Shown: one piece after another, positions 17,035-25,754 of the stretch
How the letters are laid out: each line of letters starts with the position of its first letter
How positions within the stretch are numbered: the first letter of the stretch is position 1
Assembly (NCBI RefSeq): GCF_015223065.1
Contig: NZ_JADFBY010000002.1
Location: forward strand, 496,001 to 560,000
Direction of reading: 5' to 3'
Origin: Mucilaginibacter sp. JRF
GTDB taxonomy: Bacteria > Bacteroidota > Bacteroidia > Sphingobacteriales > Sphingobacteriaceae
DNA: 64,000 nucleotides
Position numbers and translations under genes: made by a program
Notes under the pieces: model-generated
Databases searched by the model: none
What the model was told of the DNA's origin: nothing
What the model saw: the letters and a program-made list of their open reading frames with translations, nothing else

Positions 17035-18291
17035 TTATCCTCTTTTCAAAGTCAACACCGTTATCTCCGGCCATATGCCGAGCCTGCCGGTGAATGCCAG
17101 GAAGCCGAAGCCACGGTTTACGTATAGTTTACGATCATTTTGCTCGGCGAAGCCTGCCCATTGCAGGTAGCGGTATTTCACCGGGCTCCAGCGGAAGCCG
17201 GGCGCCTCAATGCCAAACTGGGCTCCATGCGTATGGCCTGCCAGGGTTAGGTGTACCGGATTTTTGTGGTAACGGGTTACATATTCCCAATGGGTAGGGT
17301 CGTGCGATAGGAGTACCTTGAAGTCATCCTCGTTCAGCCCGATCAGCGCCTTGTCCAGATCGCCTACCTTAACAAAACCGTGACCCCAGTTTTGTACACC
17401 TACCAGGTTTATCTTTTGTCCGTTTTTTTCAAGCGGTATGTTTTCATCCAGCATCAGGCGGAAGCCCATTTCATGGTGATGTTTTTTCAGGGTTTCCAGA
17501 TTTTTGGCTTTGGCCTGCTCGCTGTCCCATTGTATATAGTCGGCATAATCATGGTTGCCTAAAACGGAATACTGCCCGTATTTAGCCCTGATCTTACCAA
17601 AACGCTCAATGTACGGTTCTATCTCCTCAGCAACGTTATTCACCAAGTCGCCGGTAAAAACAAACAGGTCACTATTAAGTTCAATTACCTTGTCGATACC
17701 CTTTTGCACAGCATCGATATTGTCAAAACTACCGGCATGAATGTCGGATAGTTGGGTGATGGTAAAGCCATTAAATGCTTCAGGCAGATCCTTAAAGTAA
17801 ACATCGTGGCGATGCACCCTATAATCATACTTACCCTTAAACATGGCATAGATAAAGCCGCTGAAAGGCAAAGCGGCTAACAATACCGCTATCTCGCTGA
17901 TGAACTTACGCCTTTGCGGAAAGTAAGGCCGGCTTTGCTCAATGCCTTTTTTGCCCGCATTAGATGCAATGCCCGTTACAAATCGACCCAGATCGCCAAG
18001 CGACAGCACGATCACAAAAACTATCTTGGTTACAAAAAAGGTAAGGAACACGCTAAGCGACCACATGTGGAACTGCGATAGTCCGCGTGAGGTATCGGTC
18101 AGCGTTATACCTAATACAAAGGTTAATGTAACGGCAATTGAAATAACGAGATAGCCACGGGCAAGCAAATTACTCCAGCGCGATTGCCAACCGGTGGCCA
18201 GTGTGCGCAGACCCGAAAATACATACCAGTCAAGCAGCAAACTTATTGCCGCGAATATCAGGAAGGAAATAAAAAAACCGCCTCTGTGCAT
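17035..18291 (-). CDS. Membrane-anchored metallophosphoesterase (YkuE/YaeI-like)
   Basis: 418 residues. The first ~160 carry four hydrophobic segments, ending with one near SGFIYAMFKG. The calcineurin-type domain follows: LSDIHAGS (D-x-H), FTGDLVNN (GD), LGNHDYAD (GNHD), SHDPTHW and AGHTHGAQ (GHTH). All metal ligands are present. Family members act on phospholipid headgroups or UDP-sugars in the envelope, but no substrate can be chosen here. Its start is followed upstream by a low-complexity repeat. Confidence 0.85.
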   Translation of the reverse strand: MHRGGFFISFLIFAAISLLLDWYVFSGLRTLATGWQSRWSNLLARGYLVISIAVTLTFVLGITLTDTSRGLSQFHMWSLSVFLTFFVTKIVFVIVLSLGDLGRFVTGIASNAGKKGIEQSRPYFPQRRKFISEIAVLLAALPFSGFIYAMFKGKYDYRVHRHDVYFKDLPEAFNGFTITQLSDIHAGSFDNIDAVQKGIDKVIELNSDLFVFTGDLVNNVAEEIEPYIERFGKIRAKYGQYSVLGNHDYADYIQWDSEQAKAKNLETLKKHHHEMGFRLMLDENIPLEKNGQKINLVGVQNWGHGFVKVGDLDKALIGLNEDDFKVLLSHDPTHWEYVTRYHKNPVHLTLAGHTHGAQFGIEAPGFRWSPVKYRYLQWAGFAEQNDRKLYVNRGFGFLAFTGRLGIWPEITVLTLKRG

Positions 18292-18368
18292 ATTATATAT
18301 TTATCGCAATTTACTTAAGCTACGGTAATTGCTGCGTAAAAATAGTTTAATGTGGGGATGAGAGGACG

Positions 18369-18515
18369 TGCAGATATGCAAATGTGCAAATGTGCAAATG
18401 TGCAGATGATTGAATGTATAGGCAGTGATATTTATAAACAAAAAAGATGTGCAGACTTAATAATCTGCACATCTCCTCATCTGCATATCTGCACATTTGC
18501 ATATCTGCACATCTA
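18369..18515. repeat. TGCAAATG-type word repeat in inverted arrangement
   Basis: The left half repeats words such as ATGTGCAAATGTGCAAATG (18379-18398), and the right half carries the complement (CATTTGCATATCTGCACATC). Together they can fold into a long imperfect hairpin with an inner GATGTGCAGA/TCTGCACATC stem. It fills the gap between the metallophosphoesterase start and the small basic protein's stop. The unit is too short and irregular for CRISPR. Confidence 0.8.
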
Positions 18516-18520
18516 CATAA

Positions 18521-18868
18521 TTAGCGGTGCCTGTAGTATGCTTTTTGGTGGATCAGACCACGTTTGCCGTGGCCTTTGTAGTATTTAACATTGCGGTACC
18601 TTACATGGCGATCATGGTAAAACACTGTGCGCGGGCGGTAAACTACTGCGCGGCTATGGTATACTACCGGTCTTTCAACAACTACGGTACGTGGGTGATA
18701 AACAATTGGGCGTTCGTAAACCACGGGTTGCTCAACTACTACCGGTGGGGCATAGTAGCGTACAGGGGTGCCAAAGTTGGCGCTAACACTAACATGTACC
18801 TGGGCGTTAGCAGCAGTTACGGCTCCGAAGGTTAATATGGCAATGGCAAATAATTTTAAAGTTTTCAT
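18521..18868 (-). CDS. Secreted Tyr/His/Arg/Val-rich repeat protein
   Basis: 115 residues. A signal peptide (about 1-22, ending in AANAQ) is followed by degenerate repeats of VVYxRPxVV: VEQPVVYERPIVY, VVVERPVVYHSRAVVY. The mature protein is very basic and aromatic, ending in YRHR. Such proteins are frequent in Sphingobacteriaceae and are of unknown function; a role in the periplasm or on the cell surface is inferred from the signal peptide. Confidence 0.7.
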   Translation of the reverse strand: MKTLKLFAIAILTFGAVTAANAQVHVSVSANFGTPVRYYAPPVVVEQPVVYERPIVYHPRTVVVERPVVYHSRAVVYRPRTVFYHDRHVRYRNVKYYKGHGKRGLIHQKAYYRHR

Positions 18869-19148
18869 CTCTTTTCAAAAGTTTTAGTTTGACATAAGCA
18901 AACAACCACCGGGCGCTAAAAAATTATCAATCATTATCGGCAAAATAAATGTTGCGCCGGCGGTTGTTTAAATGTTAAACTCGGTTTTGGGGCGAGGGTT
19001 TAACAGGTTAAGCTAAATACAACCTAAATGTTTATGATTGATAACCCGGTGATTTTGAGTTTTAGAGATGTAAATATTTATAAATTAATAAGATGAGCCT
19101 TGTATGGATAAGCTTAAATTGCTGTGCCGGAAATTTGTAACATTCATG

Positions 19149-19583
19149 TTAATGCACATGATCATGCGGCAGATCGCCGGATAATTCGGGGCGGTATTTG
19201 GCGCTCGGTGTCATCCAGTAAAGCAGTATCACCCTTGAGTAACGAAGGTTAAACGGCGCTAACACCAGTATCGACCCTAATAATAAACCCACATACAACC
19301 ACGGCGATTCAGACCCGGTGAGGATGATGGTTGCCACGGCAATGGTTACCATTTCGGCTACGTTAAGGGCATAGCTTACATACATGGCCACATAAAAATA
19401 CCCTGGCTCGCGCTCAAAGGTAAGGCTGCAATGCGGGCATTTGTGGTACATGTTTTGGCCTGTCAAATTATACATGCTGTTGGCAAACATATTGCCACGG
19501 CGGCAGCGTGGGCATTTAGCCTTTACAAAGGCGCCAAACTGCGGTATATATTGTGTGTCGGGTTTTAATGTTGGGGTAGCCAT
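19149..19583 (-). CDS. DUF983 family zinc-ribbon membrane protein
   Basis: 144 residues. The N-terminal half has two CxxC pairs (CPRCRRGNMF and CPHCSLTF), presumably binding zinc, followed by the family motif EREPGYFYVAMYVSYALN. Two transmembrane segments lie at about residues 70-120. DUF983 proteins are of unknown function. The gene starts 4 bp after the AraC regulator's stop, so the two are co-transcribed. Confidence 0.85.
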   Translation of the reverse strand: MATPTLKPDTQYIPQFGAFVKAKCPRCRRGNMFANSMYNLTGQNMYHKCPHCSLTFEREPGYFYVAMYVSYALNVAEMVTIAVATIILTGSESPWLYVGLLLGSILVLAPFNLRYSRVILLYWMTPSAKYRPELSGDLPHDHVH

Positions 19584-19587
19584 AGTA

Positions 19588-20460
19588 TTATTTGTTAAAG
19601 TTCTTTCTGAATTCGTCGGGAGTTAGTCCGCCCTGTTTTTTAAAAAAGCGGGTAAAGTACGAGTTATCGGCAAAGCCTAAACGGCCGCCAATATCGGCAA
19701 CGGTTAGTTTTGGGTTGATCAGCATACGCTTGGCCTCCAATATTATGCGGTTACGTATCACCTCACCGGCCGATACGCCCAAAATATCATTACAAAGAGC
19801 ATTTAAATGGTTGGGGGTAATGTACAGCAGCGCGGCGTAATCCTTTGGCAGCTTAAGCGTGTTGTAATGCTGCTCGATCAGTTTACGAAAGTTGGCCAGC
19901 AGCGTATGGTTATACGTTGGCGTTACAACCTCAGCATGCTTTTTATGTTCGCGTGCCACAAGGGTGAAAAGGCGCATCATGGCAGTGCGTATCATGTCAA
20001 AGCTGTAACGATCATGCTGTGTGCTTTCCTCAATAACGCTTTCAAACAATGCAATAACCGCCTTTTGTGTTTTGGCGTTAAGCTGAATAACGGCATCATC
20101 AGTATTGCCGCTAAAAAATGGCAGAGAATCCAAGTAATCAGGCCTCAGTAAAAACGAGGTGAAGAACGCCTGCGAAAAATTGATGATATATCCATCTATC
20201 TCCCCTTCAAAAAACCAGCTGTGCACCTGGCCGGGTATCATAAAATAAACCTGACCGGGTTTAACATCATACGTTTCAAAATCAATAACGTGTGTGCCGC
20301 TGCCCCTGGTAAAATATACTAAGTGATAAAAGCTGTGCTTATGCGGAAAATGCAGCTTATCGTGCTTTTTCAGATAGTCGCCAAAGCGGTCGGCCAGCAG
20401 GTCATGTTCCTGTTGGCCACTTAGGGTGCAAATATCATATACCGGGTAACCGCTTATCAT
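19588..20460 (-). CDS. AraC family transcriptional regulator
   Basis: 290 residues. The N-terminal cupin-like sensor domain has FPHKHSFYHLVYF and PGQVYFMIPGQVHSW. The C-terminal double HTH lies at about 190-288, with LYITPNHLNALCNDILG in the first helix pair and IGGRLGFADNSYFTRFFKK in the second. It is probably cytoplasmic, and the effector is unknown. Its partner DUF983 lies directly downstream, so that gene is a possible target. Confidence 0.85.
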   Translation of the reverse strand: MISGYPVYDICTLSGQQEHDLLADRFGDYLKKHDKLHFPHKHSFYHLVYFTRGSGTHVIDFETYDVKPGQVYFMIPGQVHSWFFEGEIDGYIINFSQAFFTSFLLRPDYLDSLPFFSGNTDDAVIQLNAKTQKAVIALFESVIEESTQHDRYSFDMIRTAMMRLFTLVAREHKKHAEVVTPTYNHTLLANFRKLIEQHYNTLKLPKDYAALLYITPNHLNALCNDILGVSAGEVIRNRIILEAKRMLINPKLTVADIGGRLGFADNSYFTRFFKKQGGLTPDEFRKNFNK

Positions 20461-20550
20461 ACCAACAAAGGTATAGGTTATATACCATTACTGATGGTGA
20501 TAAACGGGGTATATGTGGTACTTTTTACAGATAAGTAAAATGTGCTATGT

Positions 20551-21114
20551 TTATTTTTTTTGCAATACCTGCATGTTAAAGTCCATGCCTGCCACCGGTA
20601 TCTTCTCCCAATCGCCTGTGGCGGTGTCTTTATGGTAAGTGCCGCCGTTAAATAAACCGATAGAGAATGCAACCTCCGGCCCCGGCGAGCTTTTCAACCA
20701 CTCTATGCTTACTAAAATATCGCCGCTAACTTCAATATTGTATGTCGACAGATCAACCACCTGGCGAGATTTGCCATGTGCCATTGCGCCCGTAATTTGC
20801 TGCTTAACCAGGTTTTCGCCCGCTTTTTCATCAGTAAACTGGTAAACATTTACCTTGTATGCAAGGCTATCGTTTTGGCGGTTCTCTACATCAAAAGTAA
20901 GCTTAAGCAGTTGAACGGGTTTTTTACCGGCCTTCATTTTTATGCCAGCTTCGGCGCCTTTCACTACAGAGAAGGTGGTATTTGATGTGCCCGAACGTAG
21001 CTTGTTGCCTATGGTTTTTATTTTTTGCGCTTGCGCGGATAAGCCAAGCGAAATGATCAGTACTGTGATGAATGCTTTAAGCGGAAATTTAGTAACGTAG
21101 ATTTTTGATAGCAT
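20551..21114 (-). CDS. Secreted protein of unknown function
   Basis: 187 residues from the ATG at 21114, which gives a signal peptide (MLSKIYVTKFPLKAFITVL... cut near SAQAQ). The mature domain, with EAGIKMKAGKKPVQLLKLTF, VNVYQF and VDLSTYNIEVSGDILVSIEW, resembles the beta-sandwich segment found after carboxypeptidase-like regulatory domains in Bacteroidota. A longer frame reaches 21249 but its N-terminus looks artificial. Divergent from thioredoxin. Confidence 0.65.
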   Translation of the reverse strand: MLSKIYVTKFPLKAFITVLIISLGLSAQAQKIKTIGNKLRSGTSNTTFSVVKGAEAGIKMKAGKKPVQLLKLTFDVENRQNDSLAYKVNVYQFTDEKAGENLVKQQITGAMAHGKSRQVVDLSTYNIEVSGDILVSIEWLKSSPGPEVAFSIGLFNGGTYHKDTATGDWEKIPVAGMDFNMQVLQKK

Positions 21115-21260
21115 AATTATGAGGTATGGGTTATATAAAATGTAGACGGCATTAGTTTGATAATGGTTGCAAGGGCGGGTAAATTTTCTCGAAATTATGA
21201 AAAAGGATGATAAACAAGTATCGGTAAGGGCTGTTATATTATCAATCAAAATATTGAATT

Positions 21261-21557
21261 ATGGCAAGCTTTCAGGATATCATCGCGTCAGAAAAACCCG
21301 TATTAATCGATTTTTCGGCCGAGTGGTGCGGCCCTTGTAAAATGATGCCGCCCATATTACAGCAGGTAAAAAATGCCATGGGCGATAAGGTTACCGTTAT
21401 CAAAATTGATGTAGATAAAAACCCATCAGTAGCCAATGCCTACAACGTGCAAAGCGTACCCACGTTGATGGTTTTCAAGAACAGCGAAAGCAAATGGCGC
21501 CAATCCGGTGTGATACAGGCCGGGCAGTTGGAGCAAGTGCTCAATCAGTTTATATAG
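21261..21557 (+). CDS. trxA: Thioredoxin
   Basis: 98 residues with the active site EWCGPCK (Cys23, Cys26) and the cis-proline loop SVPTLMVF. It reduces disulfides in the cytoplasm; no signal peptide is present. It stands alone, divergent from a secreted protein gene and followed by a small membrane peptide gene about 90 bp downstream. The length is slightly short of the usual ~105 residues but complete. Confidence 0.9.
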   Translation: MASFQDIIASEKPVLIDFSAEWCGPCKMMPPILQQVKNAMGDKVTVIKIDVDKNPSVANAYNVQSVPTLMVFKNSESKWRQSGVIQAGQLEQVLNQFI

Positions 21558-21647
21558 TTGATGATGAGTTGCTTTTGTTGATTTTTGCGCCGGTGCTTTA
21601 AACCATTGCACGGCGCAACCCTCTATTGTGTATAAAACTTACACAAA

Positions 21648-21800
21648 ATGAAAACTAAATTCAACACCATACGCAACGATCTGTATAATGTATTAGTAGA
21701 GGGTAACGGCAACAGGCAACAAATGGCCAGGGTATTCTTTTTACTGTTTATTCCGCTGTTTACCCTGTACTTCTCGTTTGGGCATTTAAAGTTTATATAA
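21648..21800 (+). CDS. Small single-pass membrane protein, 50 aa
   Basis: ATG to TAA gives 50 codons. A polar N-terminus (KTKFNTIRNDLYNVLVEGNG) precedes a hydrophobic segment (ARVFFLLFIPLFTLYFSF). It lies three bases from the stop of the convergent glycoside hydrolase gene. No family is recognised. Codon use fits the window and the membrane segment is clean, which supports coding, but the short length keeps confidence moderate. Confidence 0.5.
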   Translation: MKTKFNTIRNDLYNVLVEGNGNRQQMARVFFLLFIPLFTLYFSFGHLKFI

Positions 21801-21803
21801 GTA

Positions 21804-24713
21804 TTAATTTGTTTTGATAACCCGCTTCACAATGGTTTGGTCGTTTTGCTTAATTGATACCAGGCAAACTCCCTGCGGCATCTTACTGATGTCAATGGTC
21901 TGCGAAAAATCATTGCCCGGTTTACTGTAATCCTTATTGCTGTAAACGCGACCGCTTATGGCATCGGCAACGCTAATATTAACCACATTTTTGCTATCGT
22001 TTTTAAAGCTCACGTTAACATAATTGGTTGATGGATTAGGGTACAGCGTAATGGTATAAGCTTCGGCGCTGTTATCAACCGAATCCGTTTTTTTAACCGA
22101 GTTAATACCTTGTTTAAGCGACATTACAGCGTTGGCTGCTACATCTACCTGCTCCTTAACAACAGGTATCACAAAAACAGGTGTTTCGCTGATGTTTACA
22201 GTAAACTGCCCGTTATTTACTTTACGCTTGCTAACAAGCATAGTACCCGCCTGCGGCGTGTAGATACGGGCCGAATCAATACCTGGTAAATCAAGCGTGT
22301 ATCTACTGGTAAGGCCTTTTTCATCAGGTATGTACATTACGTAAGCCGAGTTGCCCTCAAACTCATAACGGTCAATCACCGGCGTACTGCTTAACGATTG
22401 CTTGTAGGTATATTTACCGATTATCTTGTTAAACTGATTCAAATAATCGGCCGCCAGTTTACGGGTACGGTTAGGGTTTAGCAAGCCCGATGAGCTGTAC
22501 TGTACCGGGCTTTGAATATTATCGTCATAAGCCTGGTAGAAGAACAGACGTTCAACACCGCTGCGGGCATATAACAAAGCGGTGCGTAAAATCCAGTCGG
22601 CTTGCGTTTGTTCAATGGTTTTGTTGCCGATAGGTATGGCACGTATAGGGCTGTTGGGGTGAACATCGTAACCGGCCTCGGTAACCCATACCGGCATGCC
22701 GCCGCAATATTTATTGGCCATCTCCACAAAGTCCTTAGCTTTTTGCATGGTGTTGTTCACCTCCGGCGCCATGCCACGGGTAGGTACCGAGTTAGGTATC
22801 ATCTCGGCATCGTGCGAGTACCAATGGTAATTGATCACATCCCAGCAAAGGTTTACGGTGCCATCGGCCTTGTAACCACGGTTAATGCGGCACCACTCAA
22901 TCATACCCATAATATACTCGGGATTAGCGGCAGCCAAACCACCCATTACCACCAGCATTTTCGGGTCGGCATTTTTTACGCCGACACCTGCGCCCAGTGT
23001 TTTTTTATGCCCATCGTAAAATGCCGACATATTAGCGGCATACTCATAAGAGGTTTGGTATGCCTTGCGGCCTTTCCACCATTTATCGCGCTCGTTATCG
23101 CACTCAATGTATTTTACGTAGTTCAAACCAACCTTTACTTCGTTGATCGGGTCGTCCGTCCAGCGTGGAGTAGCGTTTACTGACAGCAGGCTCTTGTTCA
23201 CCCACTTATTGCTGCCATACCTTGCCGCGTATTGAAAGGCTACTTTAGCTTGTTCGATGTATGATTTTGGGTCCGAGTAGTCAGCGCCATATTTAACCGG
23301 GATATTCTCCGAGTCGCGCTCATCTTCGGGGTACGATTGCAGTAGCCAGTTGGGCAGCGTTTTCAAATCGCCCAGTATCATAATGTTGTTATCAACACAG
23401 GCCTTATACATGGCATCGTAATTCCAGCCGCCGCTATGTGTTGGGGCATAGGTAAAACCACCTTGTTGCGATTCCAGCTTCTCCCAGTCCATATAATGCC
23501 TTACCTGCGTAAAGGTGCGCATTACCGCCAGTCTTTTGGCCTCGACAGTGAACGGCTCCACCGGATCTTCAAAATCCCACTCAAAAGCATTTACACCCAT
23601 AAAGTTGCGCAGCTTGTAAGTTTTGTCTGCTACCTCGCTGCTATCAGCAGGTTGGGTTGTAGGGCGACCGGGAGTTGCGGTATAATTACCATAAAGCTCA
23701 ATCTCCGTAGGGAATTGATACCAGCAATTCAACACAATGTATTTTATGTTGGTAACTACAGTATCCAGCGTGAATTTATCGGCACGGTCAGGGTAGGGGC
23801 CAACCCACCTGTTCCAGTAACCGCCACGGTAAGTACCAATGTTGGTGCGTTTACCATTGCTATCAATAACGGCAACAGTAAGCGGGTACAAGCCCAGGGC
23901 TCCGGTATAATTAAAGAATTTTATTTTTGCTATGTCGATATGCTCGCCTTCGGGCACGGGATAGTAGGCATCGTAATTGTTGAACAGCTTGCCCCAGCCT
24001 GTGGTTACTTCCTTATCGGTAACACCATCAAATAAACCCTGCAAACCATCGCTCACGTTATTAAGCTGATACCAGCGGCTTGGGTCAAGCGGAATTTTTA
24101 CGTAGCTATCAGCCGGTTCGGTAACCGGTGGGGTAGTAGGGGTTGTTGGGGTGGTGGGTGTAGTATTAGCAGGTGTATCGTCGGTTAGTGTAGGCACCAG
24201 CTCAATACTTGCCGATGTTGGCTTGCTGATATCCTCGGTACCATAGGCGAATACCTTTTGCGGAATGTTATTGCTGTATTTATGAACAATAATGGCATCA
24301 GCCTCAACCGCCGCGGGCAGATCAATTATTTGAAACACCGCGTAAGCAGGGCCGGTAAAGGTGCCCAACAATGTGCGTTGGGTGCCGTTAAGGGCATATA
24401 TTTCGGCGGGTTTATCTTCAAATACGCCGGTATAATCATACAGTTTAATTTGCGATATGCGGCTGTGGTACTTAAACCTCAGCATTACATCGGCATATAC
24501 AAAGTTGTTTTGCCATGCTTCGGGTACCAGATCGTTAAGATCATCAACCAACCACGACGAATAATTTTGACCGGTATTTTTATTTGTTGAAACGGAACTT
24601 ACCTGTATGCGCCCCGCGGAAACCTGGGCATTTGCCGATACTGAAAAGGCAAGCAATACAAACAGAATGGCTGTTTTTATAATGTGAAAAGCAGATCGAA
24701 CGCACAAATTCAT
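21804..24713 (-). CDS. Secreted clan-A-like glycoside hydrolase with T9SS sorting domain
   Basis: About 969 residues from the ATG at 24713, giving a signal peptide (IIKTAILFVLLAFSVSANAQ). Domains in order: a discoidin/CBM-like beta domain, a Thr/Pro linker (TTPTTPTTPT), a second beta domain, a TIM-barrel-like catalytic domain with CDNERDKW (candidate acid/base Glu near 540) and VTEAGYD (candidate nucleophile near 678), a small C-terminal beta domain, and a type A T9SS sorting domain (LYPNPSTNYVNV ... VKRVIKTN). It is exported by T9SS. The polysaccharide target is unknown. An antisense frame inside it is not a gene. Confidence 0.8.
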   Translation of the reverse strand: MNLCVRSAFHIIKTAILFVLLAFSVSANAQVSAGRIQVSSVSTNKNTGQNYSSWLVDDLNDLVPEAWQNNFVYADVMLRFKYHSRISQIKLYDYTGVFEDKPAEIYALNGTQRTLLGTFTGPAYAVFQIIDLPAAVEADAIIVHKYSNNIPQKVFAYGTEDISKPTSASIELVPTLTDDTPANTTPTTPTTPTTPPVTEPADSYVKIPLDPSRWYQLNNVSDGLQGLFDGVTDKEVTTGWGKLFNNYDAYYPVPEGEHIDIAKIKFFNYTGALGLYPLTVAVIDSNGKRTNIGTYRGGYWNRWVGPYPDRADKFTLDTVVTNIKYIVLNCWYQFPTEIELYGNYTATPGRPTTQPADSSEVADKTYKLRNFMGVNAFEWDFEDPVEPFTVEAKRLAVMRTFTQVRHYMDWEKLESQQGGFTYAPTHSGGWNYDAMYKACVDNNIMILGDLKTLPNWLLQSYPEDERDSENIPVKYGADYSDPKSYIEQAKVAFQYAARYGSNKWVNKSLLSVNATPRWTDDPINEVKVGLNYVKYIECDNERDKWWKGRKAYQTSYEYAANMSAFYDGHKKTLGAGVGVKNADPKMLVVMGGLAAANPEYIMGMIEWCRINRGYKADGTVNLCWDVINYHWYSHDAEMIPNSVPTRGMAPEVNNTMQKAKDFVEMANKYCGGMPVWVTEAGYDVHPNSPIRAIPIGNKTIEQTQADWILRTALLYARSGVERLFFYQAYDDNIQSPVQYSSSGLLNPNRTRKLAADYLNQFNKIIGKYTYKQSLSSTPVIDRYEFEGNSAYVMYIPDEKGLTSRYTLDLPGIDSARIYTPQAGTMLVSKRKVNNGQFTVNISETPVFVIPVVKEQVDVAANAVMSLKQGINSVKKTDSVDNSAEAYTITLYPNPSTNYVNVSFKNDSKNVVNISVADAISGRVYSNKDYSKPGNDFSQTIDISKMPQGVCLVSIKQNDQTIVKRVIKTN

Positions 24714-25034
24714 AATCAACACGTTATACAACACAGCCAGGTAACGTACCCGCGGCATTGTTATTTAAATTAAGGGTATACGGTGTTATACGTATAAGTA
24801 TCAACTAAGTTACAAAACCGGGACATTAGCTATAGCCTGACAGCCAATGTGTTTACGCATGTGTATAATTTGAGAACAGCGGTACTCTGTGGGGTTGTAA
24901 TGGTGTTGTTTAGCAGAATATCATCAAGATGTAATATAATAGATGTTTAAACAAATATTTTTTCGAATGACTAAACTATCCTTACATTTGCTCATCTTAA
25001 AAAACGAAAAGAATAAAATAACAATAACACAACG
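24714..25034. other. Divergent intergenic region, no gene
   Basis: A 321-bp A/T-rich gap between the divergent glycoside hydrolase and YceI genes. The only element I can support is a -7 motif TACATTTG at 24983-24990 for YceI. No repeat family from elsewhere in the window is present. Confidence 0.6.
24983..24990 (+). promoter_or_regulatory. -7 element of the YceI promoter
   Basis: TACATTTG matches TAnnTTTG. A TTTC at 24961-24964, 18 bases upstream, could be the -33 element. The start codon follows 44 bases downstream, giving a leader of about 35-40 bases. Confidence 0.55.
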
Positions 25035-25604
25035 ATGAAAAAAACAATTATCCTTTTAGCGGCTGTATTAATGCAAACTGCTGTTTTTGCACAGTCGTCA
25101 TGGAAGCTTGACAAGGCTCACGCTAACCTGAAATTCACTACTACGCACATGATGCTGTCAGACGTTGACGGTCGTTTTAAAGATTTTGACGCTACCATCA
25201 CTTCATCAAAAGCTGATTTTAGCGATGCTACTTTTGATTTTACCGCACAAACAGCTTCAGTTGATACTGATAACGAAAAACGTGATGCCCACCTAAAAAG
25301 CGGCGACTTTTTTGATGCTGCAAAATACCCAACCATCACTTTCAAAAGCACTAAATTAACCCCTGCCGGTGCCGGTAAATTTAAAGTTGCCGGTAACTTA
25401 ACCATGCACGGTGTTACTAAACCAGTAACTCTTGACCTATGGTTCCGTGGTGCTAAAGTTAGCCCGATGACTAAAAAAGACGTTGCCGGTTTCCAGGTTA
25501 ATGGTACCATTAAACGTACCGACTTTGGTGTAGGTTCAGTACCTGCTGCCGTAGTAAGCGAAGAAGTTGAATTTAAAGCTAACGGCGAGTTCGGCAAAGC
25601 TTAA
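25035..25604 (+). CDS. YceI family periplasmic protein
   Basis: 189 residues with a signal peptide (about 1-19, ending in VFAQ). The lipocalin-like YceI domain starts at WKLDKAHANLKFT, with DVDGRFKDFDATIT, and continues to the end. YceI proteins bind isoprenoid-like lipids and are often induced by stress or alkaline pH. A promoter and a clear terminator bracket the gene, so it is a single-gene transcript. Confidence 0.9.
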   Translation: MKKTIILLAAVLMQTAVFAQSSWKLDKAHANLKFTTTHMMLSDVDGRFKDFDATITSSKADFSDATFDFTAQTASVDTDNEKRDAHLKSGDFFDAAKYPTITFKSTKLTPAGAGKFKVAGNLTMHGVTKPVTLDLWFRGAKVSPMTKKDVAGFQVNGTIKRTDFGVGSVPAAVVSEEVEFKANGEFGKA

Positions 25605-25635
25605 TTCTATATTCGATTAATTAGTAATTCGATAT

Positions 25636-25666
25636 AAAAAGCTCAGCATATTTATGCTGAGCTTTT
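25636..25666 (+). terminator. Intrinsic terminator after YceI
   Basis: AAAAGCTCAGCATA and TATGCTGAGCTTTT form a perfect stem with a 2-base loop and a following T run. Confidence 0.9.
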
Positions 25667-25754
25667 GTTTTTTTATAGCATTTTGTTTTAAGACAATATT
25701 TTGTATAATTGCTCATTAAGTAATCTAATACACTAACAAAAACCTTATCACAAA

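Noticed and set aside
18369-18515. CRISPR array
   Set aside because: The repeated word is only 8-12 bases, the spacing is irregular, spacers are not unique, and the second half is the inverse of the first.
22602-23183. 193-residue plus-strand ORF inside the glycoside hydrolase gene
   Set aside because: It lies antisense to a well-supported catalytic domain and has no family pattern; high G+C codons keep it open by chance. The same applies to the plus-strand frames at 59316-59900 in tamL and 30125-30598 in the histidine kinase.
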